Translations under genes and position numbers: made by a program
Assembly: GCA_905182355.1 (NCBI GenBank)
Contig: CAJJBH010000011.1
Coordinates: 1-64,000, forward strand
Source of the DNA: an uncultured Paracoccaceae bacterium
GTDB taxonomy: Bacteria; Pseudomonadota; Alphaproteobacteria; Rhodobacterales; Rhodobacteraceae
Direction of reading: 5' to 3'
DNA: 64,000 bases
Shown here: positions 1 to 9,960 of the stretch, one piece after another
Numbering within the stretch: position 1 is the first letter of the stretch
Layout of the letters: each line of letters starts with the position of its first letter
Notes under the pieces: model-generated
What the model was told of the DNA's origin: nothing
What the model saw: only the letters and a program-made list of their open reading frames with translations
Database searches by the model: none

Positions 1-361
1 TGGTTTTGCCAATCACCAGCGCACCGGCCGCCTTTAGCCGTTCGACGAGAATATCATCTTCTACCGCTATGGTGTCTGCAAAAAGCGGCGAACCCATCGA
101 TGTAGGCAATCCCGCTCCATTTCCCAAATCTTTGATCGCAATAGGTATGCCATGCAACCAGCCCTTCCTATCAGTACTGTCTGCCGCGCGCGCCTCAGCA
201 AGTAATGCATCGTGATCGCGCAAAAAAACAATAGCGTTAACATCGCCGTTCACAGCATCCATACGATCTAAGGTGGCCTGCATCAGCTCAGCGCTAGAAA
301 TCTCACCCTTTTCAATAAGGGAGGATTGGGTGAGGGCCGATTTATAATATAATTCTGTCAT
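1..361 (-). CDS. amidase-signature hydrolase, N-terminal part
   Basis: The reading frame starts at 361 on the minus strand and runs off the left window edge, leaving about 120 residues. The segments GIPIAIKD (about residues 72-79) and GALVIGKT near the edge are typical of the amidase signature family (GatA and relatives), which hydrolyse amide bonds with a Ser-Ser-Lys triad. The lysine of GIPIAIKD is the expected first triad residue; the serines would lie outside the window. The substrate cannot be told from this fragment. It could be an amidase, allophanate hydrolase-like enzyme or GatA paralogue. Confidence 0.8.
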   Translation of the reverse strand, partial: MTELYYKSALTQSSLIEKGEISSAELMQATLDRMDAVNGDVNAIVFLRDHDALLAEARAADSTDRKGWLHGIPIAIKDLGNGAGLPTSMGSPLFADTIAVEDDILVERLKAAGALVIGKT

Positions 362-426
362 AGGTGTATGAAGCCTTCACTAACCCGATGAAGCAAGCGT
401 GAATTGAAGATTCAACATTCCTACTT

Positions 427-1029
427 TTAGTTGCCAAACAAATTACCCAAAGGGGACCACGCCCGTTGATCCGGAATATGTAGCCGCATAATGTCACCGA
501 CGCGCAACAAACCCTCGCGTTCAACCGATGCTGTAACACCACGCATTCCGACAGCAGCAGGTTTGAACTTTGCACCAAATCCCTCATGCTCCATCTCAAT
601 TTCCCGCCCGGGTAAAACACATGGACGGTTGAGCATATCAATTGAAATCGTGGTACCATTCGCTTCGCATTGAAGGCGAGACGAAGGCGGAACATGGGTA
701 AAATCAGCGATCCCCTCAATAATCATTGAGACGCCCAACAATGTCGGGTCAATATCACTTAGCCCCATTTTTGAAGCGATTTGGACAATCTCCTCTGCAG
801 ACATTACACTTAACTGTCGCACGTTGTTGATTGTGGTTCCTTTTGGATGCTGTGAAGTCACCCTAACACATGAAGGGCGTGTTATTCCGCTGTGCGCCTC
901 CCCTTCAAATCCACCAAATCGCGCCATTGCCTCACTCATTGGCTCAGAACGCATTGTGCTGCTGCCTTCAATCACACGACCCAACCATGTGATGCGCGCA
1001 GTGTAATCTGTAGGCGTGAGTGCTGGCAT
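427..1029 (-). CDS. MOSC-domain protein
   Basis: About 200 residues, with the pattern of a MOSC domain: a stretch ending in MLNRPCVLPGREIE carries the conserved cysteine, followed by a late beta-strand segment with GLLRVGDIMRL. MOSC proteins bind or transfer sulfur in molybdenum cofactor chemistry, or use the cofactor for N-hydroxylated substrate reduction; the substrate here is unknown. A longer frame reaches 1128, but I chose the ATG at 1029 because GGAGG lies just upstream and because the longer form would run over the ftsH terminator at 1068-1102. It therefore probably has its own promoter. Confidence 0.75.
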   Translation of the reverse strand: MPALTPTDYTARITWLGRVIEGSSTMRSEPMSEAMARFGGFEGEAHSGITRPSCVRVTSQHPKGTTINNVRQLSVMSAEEIVQIASKMGLSDIDPTLLGVSMIIEGIADFTHVPPSSRLQCEANGTTISIDMLNRPCVLPGREIEMEHEGFGAKFKPAAVGMRGVTASVEREGLLRVGDIMRLHIPDQRAWSPLGNLFGN

Positions 1030-1067
1030 GGTTTGCCTCCTGATGCGGTTGATATGACAACCCCATA

Positions 1068-1102
1068 CCAAAAAAGAAAGGGCCCCGCATATAGCAGGGC
1101 CC
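1068..1102 (-). terminator. rho-independent terminator after ftsH
   Basis: On the minus strand a 9-bp stem (1094-1102 with 1080-1088, one G-U pair) and a 5-nt loop are followed by a T-rich run (the A-rich bases 1069-1079 on the plus strand). It lies 36 bp after the ftsH stop and before the MOSC start, so it should end the long ruv-tol-ftsH transcript. Confidence 0.85.
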
Positions 1103-1137
1103 ATGAATTTTTGTGAATGCTTCATCAAAAACTGAGA

Positions 1138-3054
1138 TTAAGTCGGTGTCGGCTCCATACCATCATCAGTGGCTGGCGGCGTCTTCTTAGACTTTGCCTT
1201 CGGAATGGCTGTTACGCTTGGCACATTCCCGCCGTCAGATGCATCATTGTCATCCTCAGGTGCTTGCGGAGGTAGACCAGCGATCACGCGCTTGATTTCA
1301 TCACCCGTCAGTGTTTCGTATTCTAACAAGCCCTGAGCCATACGCTCAAACTCAACTTCTTTTTCGGCAATGATCTTAACAGCCCAGTCGTAACCGTCTT
1401 TGATGAACTTCTGGACTTCTTCTTCGATCAGCTCTTTTGTGTTTGCAGAAACGGAGAACCCAGCGGTTTTACCCGCGTAGCCCTCGGCTGCCTCAGCATA
1501 GTCGATGTTGCCTACTTTGTCCGACATACCCCAACGCAGCACCATCGCACGGGCCAAGGCAGAGGCCTGCATGATATCACCCGCAGGACCGTTAGAAACG
1601 GAATCTGGACCATACTTGTGAATTTCAGCCGCTTTACCCGCCATCGTCATAGCCAAACGCTGATGGCATTCGTCCTTGAACATGTTGAGGCGATCCATTT
1701 CTGGAAGACTCATCACCATACCCAAGGCACCACCACGTGGAATGATCGTGGCCTTATAAACCGGATCACATTTCGGCAGCGTCATACCCACAAGCGCGTG
1801 GCCTGCTTCGTGATAGGCTGTCATTTCTTTCTGCTCGGTCGTCATAACCATGCTGCGGCGTTCAGCACCCATCATGATCTTGTCCTTAGCGGATTCAAAA
1901 TCAGCCATAGCAACAAAGCGGCGTCCGATACGTGCCGCGGTCAACGCAGCTTCGTTCACAAGGTTCGCCAAATCAGCACCCGAGAAACCCGGGGAGCCAC
2001 GTGCAATGATCCGCAAATCAACGTCAGGCCCAAGTGGTGTTTTGCGCGCGTGCACGCCCAAGATTTTCTCACGGCCCTTGATGTCTGGATTACCTACAGT
2101 AACCTGACGGTCAAAACGACCTGGACGTAACAAGGCGGGGTCCAAAACATCTTTACGGTTGGTCGCCGCGATGATGATAACACCCTCGTTCGCTTCAAAG
2201 CCGTCCATCTCGACCAGCAGTTGGTTCAAGGTTTGTTCGCGCTCGTCGTTACCGCCGCCATACCCTGCACCACGGGACCGCCCAACAGCATCGATTTCAT
2301 CGATAAATACGATGCATGGCGCATTCTTTTTGGCTTGTTCAAACATATCGCGAACACGGGACGCACCCACGCCCACGAACATTTCAACAAAGTCCGACCC
2401 CGAAATCGTAAAGAATGGAACGCCAGCTTCACCTGCGATTGCACGTGCCAACAGCGTTTTCCCTGTACCGGGAGGGCCTTCAAGCAAAGCCCCTTTTGGA
2501 ATTTTACCGCCAAGACGCGAAAATTTTTGCGGGTTGCGCAAGAATTCAACAATTTCTTCCAGCTCTTCCTTGGCTTCATCGATGCCCGCCACGTCGTCAA
2601 ACGTCACGCGACCTTCTTTTTCAGTCAGCATCTTAGCCTTGGATTTGCCAAAGCCCATTGCCCCACCTTTGCCGCCACCTTGCATGCGGTTCATGAAGAA
2701 GATCCAAACACCGATCAACAGTAGGACAGGCAAAATAGTCATCAGAAACGCCTGGAAGCCGGATTGTTGCTGCTGTTCAGCCCGAACAGGCACTTTGTTC
2801 GCAAGCAGAATTTCAGTTACCTTAGCGTCGCCAGGGATGATCGTGATGAAGTCCTCAGACCCTTTGCGGAAGCGGACTTGCTCGCCATCAAGCGTTACGT
2901 TGCTTACAGCCCCGTTTTGGACATCCGTGACAAATTCAGAATAGCTGAGTTCGCGGTTCTGCATATTGTCGCCCGACCCGCTAAACAGGTTAAACAATGC
3001 CAGAACCAAGAGGAACAGAACCACCCAAAAGGCGATGTTACGTGCATTTCCCAA
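1138..3054 (-). CDS. ftsH: ATP-dependent zinc metalloprotease FtsH
   Basis: Membrane-bound AAA+ protease that degrades misfolded membrane proteins and short-lived regulators such as sigma-32. Two N-terminal membrane helices (about residues 7-25 and 101-121) flank a periplasmic domain. The AAA module has Walker A GPPGTGKT (193-200), Walker [11 protein letters not shown] and the second region of homology RPGRFDRQV. The zinc site HEAGH follows at about residue 415. The start is taken as the TTG at 3054, giving 638 residues: AGGAGA lies 7 nt upstream, and the product then begins like FtsH of relatives ([10 protein letters not shown]). The frame could begin at 3084 but no ribosome site is seen there. 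It lies 77 bp after tilS and is followed by a terminator. Its likely substrate RpoH is also in this window. Confidence 0.96.
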   Translation of the reverse strand: MGNARNIAFWVVLFLLVLALFNLFSGSGDNMQNRELSYSEFVTDVQNGAVSNVTLDGEQVRFRKGSEDFITIIPGDAKVTEILLANKVPVRAEQQQQSGFQAFLMTILPVLLLIGVWIFFMNRMQGGGKGGAMGFGKSKAKMLTEKEGRVTFDDVAGIDEAKEELEEIVEFLRNPQKFSRLGGKIPKGALLEGPPGTGKTLLARAIAGEAGVPFFTISGSDFVEMFVGVGASRVRDMFEQAKKNAPCIVFIDEIDAVGRSRGAGYGGGNDEREQTLNQLLVEMDGFEANEGVIIIAATNRKDVLDPALLRPGRFDRQVTVGNPDIKGREKILGVHARKTPLGPDVDLRIIARGSPGFSGADLANLVNEAALTAARIGRRFVAMADFESAKDKIMMGAERRSMVMTTEQKEMTAYHEAGHALVGMTLPKCDPVYKATIIPRGGALGMVMSLPEMDRLNMFKDECHQRLAMTMAGKAAEIHKYGPDSVSNGPAGDIMQASALARAMVLRWGMSDKVGNIDYAEAAEGYAGKTAGFSVSANTKELIEEEVQKFIKDGYDWAVKIIAEKEVEFERMAQGLLEYETLTGDEIKRVIAGLPPQAPEDDNDASDGGNVPSVTAIPKAKSKKTPPATDDGMEPTPT

Positions 3055-3130
3055 GGAAACTTCTCCTAAATACCAGTAGCGCAACCAAATCGCGGCGCTT
3101 TCCTATAAGATAGAGATCAATTGCGCAGGT

Positions 3131-4381
3131 TCAATGCGATAAAAGTGTCGCAAAGAAGGTATGTGCATCCTGTTCAAGCTCAGCATGCCAATTCGGACCC
3201 TGATCCAAGATAGGCGCCGCAACCAATTTGGCCCCACACCAGACTGCTGGCAACGACAACACGGCATCCCTAGGCAGCCCAAGATCACGCCAAGTGTCCA
3301 AGGTTTTAATCCCTGCTTCACCAAGTGGGCGCACTTCGAATTTCGGGTCGTCTTCTGACCCGGTTAAGCGCCATCTATCGTCCCAAAGATCACCAATGTT
3401 ACAAGTCTGATTGCGAACTGCATTCAATTCACGAAACACATAGATGTGGGATGTCTTGCACGAAACCTGACACCCATCTAACGTCGCTGAAACCCCTTTT
3501 TTTATGGCGTTCTGTACCTGTAAGACAGCTTTGCGGCGTGAAGGATATTTGGATCCATTCATCCACATAATTGCCCTGATAAGTAAACGGCGCGCTATCT
3601 CGACAGGAAGTTTCCGGTAAATAGTAAGGTCGATTCCAACCACACCATGCTCAAAAATACAGGCGTCTTTGGCTGCTAAAAATGTATGCCAATCAAGGGC
3701 ATTACGTGCGTCAGCCATATTGCCAGCCACGTTTGAAAGGCTTTGAACCGTGATCCCTAAGGGCGCCAAAACTTCCAGCGCATCACGCATCCGAATACGC
3801 TCAAAATCACGATTTTCGTTACTTGGATCGTCGGCCCATGAAAGATCTTTTTGACGCAGATAGTTTCGTAATGTTTCGCGACTTTCCCATAAAAGAGGTC
3901 TTATCCAATTTATTCCGTAAGCAAGATGACTTGGGGCCATTGCAGCCAACCCGTCAACACCAGCCCCTCGTGCCAAACGCATCAGAACAGTTTCAGCTTG
4001 ATCGTCCGCTGTGTGACCCAAAACAATGGCTGAAATACCGTTGCTTAGCGCCCAACCTGTGATCAATTCATACCGCGCTGTCCGTGCACTGCTTTGCAGG
4101 TTTCCCGCACCATCCCAGCTGGACCAATATTCAACGTGGTGCGCCAAGCCCAATGCGCCACAAAGGTCCGTAACCAACTTAATTTCTGCTCTCGCTTCGT
4201 CACGCAACCCGTGGTCGACGGAAATGGCAAGTAACTCGATGTTATGCTTTTGGGCAAAAGATGCCATAAGCACTAGCAATGCCATGGAATCGCCGCCGCC
4301 CGATACCGCCACACCAACCTTTGACGGTGGGTTTGGCAAAAACTGTGCCTCGATAGCGTTGACGAGATCATTTTCGGTCAT
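3131..4381 (-). CDS. tilS: tRNA(Ile)-lysidine synthase TilS
   Basis: Converts the wobble cytidine of tRNA-Ile (anticodon CAU) to lysidine so that it reads AUA. The PP-loop ATP pyrophosphatase motif SGGGDS is at residues 27-32, followed by the family segments around DHGLRDEA and LGHTADDQAETVLMRL. At 416 residues it is of ordinary length for the family, and the C-terminal part, which is poorly conserved, is present. It starts 21 bp after cpoB in the same direction and is followed by ftsH, an order known from many proteobacteria. Confidence 0.95.
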   Translation of the reverse strand: MTENDLVNAIEAQFLPNPPSKVGVAVSGGGDSMALLVLMASFAQKHNIELLAISVDHGLRDEARAEIKLVTDLCGALGLAHHVEYWSSWDGAGNLQSSARTARYELITGWALSNGISAIVLGHTADDQAETVLMRLARGAGVDGLAAMAPSHLAYGINWIRPLLWESRETLRNYLRQKDLSWADDPSNENRDFERIRMRDALEVLAPLGITVQSLSNVAGNMADARNALDWHTFLAAKDACIFEHGVVGIDLTIYRKLPVEIARRLLIRAIMWMNGSKYPSRRKAVLQVQNAIKKGVSATLDGCQVSCKTSHIYVFRELNAVRNQTCNIGDLWDDRWRLTGSEDDPKFEVRPLGEAGIKTLDTWRDLGLPRDAVLSLPAVWCGAKLVAAPILDQGPNWHAELEQDAHTFFATLLSH

Positions 4382-4402
4382 AGGATCATTGCCACTTTGG
4401 CC

Positions 4403-5218
4403 TCAAGAGCATCCGATGTTACTCATTTGCGAATTAGCCTGTAACGCGGCCTCGGCATTTGGGAATCGTGCGGAGACTTCGCCAAGGGTCACGCAGGCCT
4501 CTTGAGTTTGCCCCAAACGCCCAAGTGCTGTTCCCAATTTCAGAAGTGCTATTGGCGCATCAACTCCACTTTGATCTGCACTGAACGCATCCAAATATGC
4601 ACGGGCCGCGGTGCGAGTGTCGCCTTGGTTTTCAAATGCTTCACCGCGAAGAAGATCAGCCTTCACACTTAACGGACCACCGGGATAGGTCTGATTGAAG
4701 GTCGCAAACTGCTCTGCAGCGGCGCGAAAGTCACCGGAAGCGAGCACCTCCGAAGCCCGTTCGAAATCTGCAGCTTCTTGGGTCGCCAACTGGCCGTTAT
4801 TTTTTTGCGGAATTGGAGAAATTACTGGGGTGGTAACCTGCGGGCCGCCTCCCAAAGTAGAAGTTTCACCTAGGTTTCCAATGTCCCCACCTTCCAGCTC
4901 CACCAAACGGAATTCAAGATCGCCAATGCGATTTGTCCCGTCAGCCACGACACGGCCAATACGAAACTCCAACTCTTCAGTCTTGCCAGTCAAACGTTGT
5001 AATTCGCTTTCGATCCCTTCGACGCGATCCAACAACGTGCCGAAACCCGTGCTACCTTGGACACTGCCTGTCGTTGACAACTCGCGCCGCAGTTTCTGAA
5101 TTTCAACATTCAGTATCGTCAATTGTTGACGGACATCAGCCAAAGTTTGATCGTCCTGTGCTGCGGCCGCTAGGGGCCACAACACGCAACAAATGACAAC
5201 GTTCAAGAGGTACTTCAT
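4403..5218 (-). CDS. cpoB: Tol-Pal cell division coordinator CpoB (YbgF)
   Basis: Secreted periplasmic protein that links the Tol-Pal machine to peptidoglycan synthesis at division. A signal peptide (residues 1 to about 20, ending AAAA) precedes a coiled-coil trimerisation segment rich in L, E and R (about 25-105). A low-complexity linker follows, then TPR-like repeats (about 145-271), including the pattern FxxFxxxYPxxP at the first repeat (QFATFNQTYPGGP). The 271-residue length fits the family. It is the last tol-pal gene, 6 bp after pal. Confidence 0.92.
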   Translation of the reverse strand: MKYLLNVVICCVLWPLAAAAQDDQTLADVRQQLTILNVEIQKLRRELSTTGSVQGSTGFGTLLDRVEGIESELQRLTGKTEELEFRIGRVVADGTNRIGDLEFRLVELEGGDIGNLGETSTLGGGPQVTTPVISPIPQKNNGQLATQEAADFERASEVLASGDFRAAAEQFATFNQTYPGGPLSVKADLLRGEAFENQGDTRTAARAYLDAFSADQSGVDAPIALLKLGTALGRLGQTQEACVTLGEVSARFPNAEAALQANSQMSNIGCS

Positions 5219-5224
5219 TCGTTT

Positions 5225-5755
5225 TTACCCTGTCAGGCCGCCAGCCAATACGGTGACTGCACGACGGTTCTTTGAATAACATGCTTCTTCACTGCATACT
5301 TCGATTGGGCGCTCCTTGCCATAGCTGACAATTTGCAAACGTGATGATGGGACACCTTTCGACAACAAGTAACTGCGCGCTGCGTCAGCGCGGCGGTTGC
5401 CAAGTGCGATGTTGTATTCGCGTGTGCCCTGCTCATCCGCGTGGCCTTCAACAATGGCCGTGTAATCAAAATTGGTTAGCAACCAAGTTGCCTGACCATC
5501 TAATGTTGCACGTCCTGAGGTGGTCAATGATGATTGATCAACATCAAACAATACTCGATCACCAACTGCTTGCTGGAAGTACGCTGTTGAAGTTGGATCA
5601 GACGCACTACCAGCGACAATCCCCGCGTTCGTGGAAACGCTTGCATTTGGATCAAAGGCGTCAGTGAAACTGCCCGCCCCAAATCGGTTTGGATTTGTAC
5701 ACGCCGCCGTCGAAAGAGCGGCTACCAAGAGTACCATTTTTGTTGTCAGCTTCAT
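5225..5755 (-). CDS. pal: peptidoglycan-associated lipoprotein Pal
   Basis: Outer-membrane lipoprotein that holds the outer membrane to peptidoglycan. The start at 5755 (176 residues) has GAGGCG upstream and gives a lipoprotein signal whose lipobox STAAC ends at the modified cysteine. A longer frame to 5833 would bury this signal and is rejected. The OmpA-like domain includes the peptidoglycan-binding region EGHADEQGTREYNIALG, in which the aspartate and the following arginine are the usual diaminopimelate contacts, and then NRRAD. It lies 94 bp after tolB. Confidence 0.95.
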   Translation of the reverse strand: MKLTTKMVLLVAALSTAACTNPNRFGAGSFTDAFDPNASVSTNAGIVAGSASDPTSTAYFQQAVGDRVLFDVDQSSLTTSGRATLDGQATWLLTNFDYTAIVEGHADEQGTREYNIALGNRRADAARSYLLSKGVPSSRLQIVSYGKERPIEVCSEEACYSKNRRAVTVLAGGLTG

Positions 5756-5849
5756 CTGCTTCGCCTCGTTTTTAGGTCTAGTATTTTTATGTCGCTTATC
5801 ACGGTTGCAGCGCGCTGTCATCGCACACCACATTTCAATCTATTTCGTG

Positions 5850-7181
5850 CTATTTCTGCAAAGGAGACCAGGATGGATCTGACCCCCCCTCTGGAGTACG
5901 TACAGGGCGCAAGTTGCGGCCAGTTATATCCACGGAATACAAGCTAGATCGGCCAGCGGCCCCTTGAGTCTCGCGGTGGAACATAATCACTCGACCATTA
6001 GGAGACCATGTTGGGCCTTCATCAAGGAATGAGGCGGTCAAAAGACGTTCCTCGCTACCATCAACACGCATCACACCGATATGGAACCGTCCCTTGGATT
6101 GCTTGGTGAACGCGATCAGATCGCCACGCGGCGACCACACGGGCGTGCCATAACGGCCTTGACCAAATGATATACGTTTCGGTTCACCACCACCTGCAGA
6201 CATAATGTAAAGCTGTTGCGTTCCAGAGCGGTCACTTTCAAACACAATGTTATTGCCATCGGGGCTAAAGCTGGGGGCCGTTTCAATCGACGGCGCGCTG
6301 GTCAGGCGTGTTGCACGGCCAGACGGCACATCCATTGTGTAAATGTCTGTGTTGCTGCCGGTGGCCTGCGAAAATACCACCGTTTGTCCATTTGGTGCAA
6401 AACGCGGCGCGAAACTCATTGAACCTTGGGCGCTTTCCAAAACGCGACGCTTCACGTTGCCCACATCCAAAACATAGATGCGTGGGAACCCTGTCTCGTA
6501 GGATGTATAAAGCACACGATCGCCCGTTGGGCTAAAACGCGGGGCTAAAACCAATGAACTACTGTCCGTCAAATATTTGACGCCAGCGCCATCATAATCC
6601 ATCACAGCAAGGCGTTTTTTGCGGTCAATTTTTGGACCTGTCTCTGAAACGAAAACGACACGGCTGTCAAAATACCCGCTTTCGCCAGTGATCCGGCTAT
6701 AGACCGCGTCCGCGACCTTGTGGGCCATGCGTCGCCAGCCTTCTACGGTCCCTTGGAATTGCAAACCACTGCCAAGTTCAGCACCAGAGAAAATGTCATA
6801 AAGCCGGAATTTGACGGTCAAATTATTGCCCGCTACACTCACAGCACCAATGACTAGGGCTTGCGCATTGATCGCTTTCCAATCGGCGTATTGAACAGGT
6901 GCACCAAAATCGGACACGGTGCTGATGAATGCGCTCGAAGGGATTTGGCGGAACAAGCCAGTCCCTTGTAAATCTGCCGCAACGACGCTGGCCAATTGGG
7001 CACCCATCTCGGCACTTTCGCCATTTTCCGGGACGAAACTGGGCGTGGCAAACGGCAATGGTTCGATCACACCTTCTGTAATTTCGATACGCAATGGACC
7101 TTGTTGAGCCTGCGCCAACGTGACGGACAGTGTTGCAGTCATAATCAACGCTATAAGTGCGGTAATAATTCGAACCATCAT
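5850..7181 (-). CDS. tolB: Tol-Pal system beta-propeller protein TolB
   Basis: Periplasmic protein that shuttles between Pal and TolA. A signal peptide (residues 1-25, ending AQA) is followed by an alpha/beta domain and a six-bladed propeller whose repeats are visible as [34 protein letters not shown] and GPTWSPNG. The 443-residue length is typical. Its start overlaps the tolA stop by 4 bp (ATGA), showing translational coupling. Confidence 0.96.
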   Translation of the reverse strand: MMVRIITALIALIMTATLSVTLAQAQQGPLRIEITEGVIEPLPFATPSFVPENGESAEMGAQLASVVAADLQGTGLFRQIPSSAFISTVSDFGAPVQYADWKAINAQALVIGAVSVAGNNLTVKFRLYDIFSGAELGSGLQFQGTVEGWRRMAHKVADAVYSRITGESGYFDSRVVFVSETGPKIDRKKRLAVMDYDGAGVKYLTDSSSLVLAPRFSPTGDRVLYTSYETGFPRIYVLDVGNVKRRVLESAQGSMSFAPRFAPNGQTVVFSQATGSNTDIYTMDVPSGRATRLTSAPSIETAPSFSPDGNNIVFESDRSGTQQLYIMSAGGGEPKRISFGQGRYGTPVWSPRGDLIAFTKQSKGRFHIGVMRVDGSEERLLTASFLDEGPTWSPNGRVIMFHRETQGAAGRSSLYSVDITGRNLRPVRTPEGGSDPSWSPLQK

Positions 7182-8281
7182 TTGATGCGCATCCTTTCGG
7201 GATTGAATGTCATTTCAATGTCTTTCCATTGGTCATATTTGTCGCTTGGTAATTTGAAGCCGCTTGATCCGCAGCGGATTATCGCTCGTCTTGCCGTGGC
7301 AAAAGCCTGTTCAACTGACGCCGCTGTGCCACCTTCACTACCTATCTGGCGAATAGACGACGTCAAAGGCTTGCCGTCTTGGGCAAGTGAAACCGCAACA
7401 ACAACTGTAGTTTCTAAAGCGGCACTTGAAAGTGAACCAACATTCCAACATTTCTGAACGGCCACGCGTAACGTATCTTTTTCACCAGCAGTCAGCGGCG
7501 GACCGCTTGGCGCACTTGGCGCATCGCCCGCTTGACCTAAAGCCTCTGCCAAAGCGTCGTTCACAGCAGATGACGTGTCAGCAGGTTCAGGCGGTGTTGG
7601 CGTTTCAGCCTCCGCCGCCTGAACTGCGGGGCGTGTTGGGCGACGCGCGGGTGGACGTATAGATGTTTCAAGTGCTGCGGCAGGTTGTTCAGCTTCGGTC
7701 ACGATCTCGGACGTCGCTTCATCGGGGGCCGTTGCATCTTGAGGCTCAGCCACCGCCTCCCCCGTATCAGCTTGTTCAACAGCGTCTTGCTGTACAGGAT
7801 CTGGGCGGGCTTCTGGCTCTGGCACCGCAACAGGTTCTGGGGCGATGCGGTCAGAGGGCCGTGGTACAGGTCGGTCGCTTGTTACTGGCGCAACCACCGA
7901 AACTTCGGGTTCCGGCGTTGGTAAAACGGGGGCTTCGTCTGACACTTCAGCCTCGGGCAGCGGCGTTAAATCCGTCATGTCTGGCGCATCATCTGCAGAT
8001 GGTGCCTGGGCAACAACTGGTATTTCTTGGGCAGGCGTCGTGTCCGGTTGCGGCACATCGACAGCTTCGTTCTCAATGTTTGGTTGGGCAGGTTGGGCAA
8101 CCTCAGTCGAAGATCTAGGCGCATCTTGTGCTGCAAGCATTGCTGCAAATGCCTCACCCGAGATTACAGAGACTTCAGTGGCTTTAATAGGCAGCTGCTC
8201 GGCACGAAAAACGCCGCCAAACATCAACCACCCGATCAATGCCGCGTGGCCAGTCGCCGATATGACTTGCCCTGTATTCAC
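7178..8281 (-). CDS. tolA: TolA-like cell envelope linker protein
   Basis: Inner-membrane protein thought to span the periplasm and connect TolQR to Pal. It has one N-terminal membrane helix (about residues 8-24), a long Pro/Glu/Ala-rich central region (about 60-260) and a C-terminal domain (about 275-367) with the cysteines of WNVG and RCGSSGF, resembling the TonB/TolA C-terminal fold. The middle is Pro/Glu-rich, not the Lys/Ala helix of E. coli TolA, as is usual in alphaproteobacteria. The start codon is GTG at 8281 with GAGGGG upstream. Assignment leans on position between tolR and tolB. Confidence 0.85.
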   Translation of the reverse strand: MNTGQVISATGHAALIGWLMFGGVFRAEQLPIKATEVSVISGEAFAAMLAAQDAPRSSTEVAQPAQPNIENEAVDVPQPDTTPAQEIPVVAQAPSADDAPDMTDLTPLPEAEVSDEAPVLPTPEPEVSVVAPVTSDRPVPRPSDRIAPEPVAVPEPEARPDPVQQDAVEQADTGEAVAEPQDATAPDEATSEIVTEAEQPAAALETSIRPPARRPTRPAVQAAEAETPTPPEPADTSSAVNDALAEALGQAGDAPSAPSGPPLTAGEKDTLRVAVQKCWNVGSLSSAALETTVVVAVSLAQDGKPLTSSIRQIGSEGGTAASVEQAFATARRAIIRCGSSGFKLPSDKYDQWKDIEMTFNPERMRIK

Positions 8282-8299
8282 AGTCTACGCCCCTCGACT

Positions 8300-8773
8300 T
8301 TACTGGTCCGTACCATCAAGTGCCGGCCCACCGATGTCCGTCACTAAACCGATGTTTGAAAAACCACCTGCATTTAAGGCCCCCATGACCTGCATAACTT
8401 GGGCGTAAGGAACCGAACCGTCAGCCCGTAAAAATACACGGTCACTTTCACGTTCGGCTGCAATACCGCGTAAACGTGTGATTAACTGGTCCCGCGGTGT
8501 TTCCGCTGTTTGAATTTGTACCGCACCCTCAGCCGTAATCGTGACTGTTAATGGTTCTTCTTGATCAACAGGCAATGCACCTGCAGCGGTTTTAGGCAGT
8601 ACCACCGGAACGCCAACCGTCAGTAAAGGGGCTGCAACCATGAATATAATCAACAACACCAGCATGACGTCCACAAATGGCGTAACGTTGATCTCGGCCA
8701 TCGGCCTTGAGCTTCCACGGCGACGACGGCGTCGGCCACCCCCATCCTCTTTTTGTACCAAACCTCCGCCCAT
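8300..8773 (-). CDS. tolR: biopolymer transport protein TolR
   Basis: ExbD/TolR family subunit of the proton-driven TolQR motor. After an Arg-rich cytoplasmic head comes the single membrane helix with the signature NVTPFVDVMLVLLIIFMV; the Asp in it is the proton-carrying residue. A periplasmic domain follows (157 residues in all). It begins 2 bp after the tolQ stop. Confidence 0.95.
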   Translation of the reverse strand: MGGGLVQKEDGGGRRRRRRGSSRPMAEINVTPFVDVMLVLLIIFMVAAPLLTVGVPVVLPKTAAGALPVDQEEPLTVTITAEGAVQIQTAETPRDQLITRLRGIAAERESDRVFLRADGSVPYAQVMQVMGALNAGGFSNIGLVTDIGGPALDGTDQ

Positions 8774-8775
8774 GG

Positions 8776-9471
8776 CTAACCGTCCAACTGGCGACTAAGG
8801 ATGGTCGCAAATTCATCGGAAAAGGCTTCGTAGCCAGAAATGATCCGGTCACTGTCAGCACTTAACTTATTGTAAAACACAACGGCTGGTATCGCGGCCA
8901 GCAGGCCAAGACCTGTCGCCAACAACGCCTCAGCAATGCCAGGGGCCACAACAGCCAGATTGGTATTTTGTTGTTCGGCAATTTCAATAAAGGCGTTCAT
9001 GATCCCAATAACTGTACCAAACAGACCGATAAACGGTGCTGTCGAGCCAACAGTTGCCAAGACGGTCAGGCCATTTTGTAATCCGTCAGCTTCCTTGTTG
9101 ATCGCTACATCCATGCTGCGATCAATCCGTGCTGTTGCACCCGCGATTAACCCACCGTCATCACGATGCGAGCGTCGCCACTCCATCATGCCAGCGGCAA
9201 ATACCTTTTCCGAATGCCCAACTGGCGCTGCACCAATCTGATCAAACAGACTGTCGAGCGGTTCGCCTGACCAGAACTTCTGATCAAATGCCGCCGCTTC
9301 AGCCCGCGCGCGGCGATAGCTGACCAGCTTTTGAACAATGATTGACCACGCCCAAAACGAGGCGACGATCAACATGATCATAACGATTTTAACTGTGATT
9401 GTAGCGCGTGCGAATAATGCCCACATGGAGAAATCAATCTCCTGCGCTAAGGCTAGCGTCTCTGCTTCCAT
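8776..9471 (-). CDS. tolQ: biopolymer transport protein TolQ
   Basis: ExbB/TolQ family motor subunit with three predicted membrane helices (about residues 16-45, 135-160 and 175-200). The last two contain the family pattern GLFGTVIGIMNAF and ALLATGLGLLAAIPAVVFYN. With TolR it uses proton flow to energise TolA during outer-membrane constriction. Length 231 residues is normal. It lies 99 bp after ybgC, enough room for an internal promoter. Confidence 0.96.
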   Translation of the reverse strand: MEAETLALAQEIDFSMWALFARATITVKIVMIMLIVASFWAWSIIVQKLVSYRRARAEAAAFDQKFWSGEPLDSLFDQIGAAPVGHSEKVFAAGMMEWRRSHRDDGGLIAGATARIDRSMDVAINKEADGLQNGLTVLATVGSTAPFIGLFGTVIGIMNAFIEIAEQQNTNLAVVAPGIAEALLATGLGLLAAIPAVVFYNKLSADSDRIISGYEAFSDEFATILSRQLDG

Positions 9472-9570
9472 GTGCCTGCTCTTTGTTACGATCAGTTTTT
9501 TCCGACCATTATTAACTATGAATTTAACGTACCCGCGCGGGGAAAGCTACCATAATGGCGTCATTACCAC

Positions 9571-9960
9571 TTATTGCAGCTTAAGTGCGCGGATTTCCGC
9601 AGGAAGTCGGGTGGGTTTACCTGCCACAGACATGCACGCGGCGGTGACTTTAGCACGAAAGATCACCTTGCCATCCAATTCCACAGTTTGATCAAACACC
9701 CATCGCACAGCGCCAACTGGGTAGTGTGTGCTTAGTACTTTGATCCGATCCCCCAATCGGGCAGAGCCAAGATAATCTGCTTCAACACGGGTGACCGCAA
9801 AAACGATCCCATCTTCGCGCATCGCCCGTTGATCTACACCCAACTGTTCAACAACTTCGGAACGCGCACGTTCTATGTATCGTAGATAGTTTGCATAATA
9901 GACTATTCCAGCCATATCGGTGTCTTCATAATAGACGGTTATGGGAAAGACATGGGTCAT
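9571..9960 (-). CDS. ybgC: YbgC-type acyl-CoA thioesterase
   Basis: Hot-dog fold thioesterase of 129 residues. The family signature VYYEDTDMAGIVYYANYLRY is present near the N-terminus, with the catalytic Asp in DTDMAG. In E. coli the protein associates with phospholipid synthesis enzymes at the inner membrane. It stands directly upstream of tolQ as in most proteobacteria, and its start overlaps the stop of the preceding unknown gene by 4 bp. Confidence 0.94.
   Translation of the reverse strand: MTHVFPITVYYEDTDMAGIVYYANYLRYIERARSEVVEQLGVDQRAMREDGIVFAVTRVEADYLGSARLGDRIKVLSTHYPVGAVRWVFDQTVELDGKVIFRAKVTAACMSVAGKPTRLPAEIRALKLQ

Noticed and set aside
2159-2944. 261-codon plus-strand frame opposite ftsH
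   Set aside because: Low-complexity shadow of ftsH; the minus strand carries a full set of AAA and zinc motifs.
7663-8408. Plus-strand frames opposite tolA (151 and 187 codons)
   Set aside because: They mirror the Pro/Glu-rich TolA linker and have no start context or domain.
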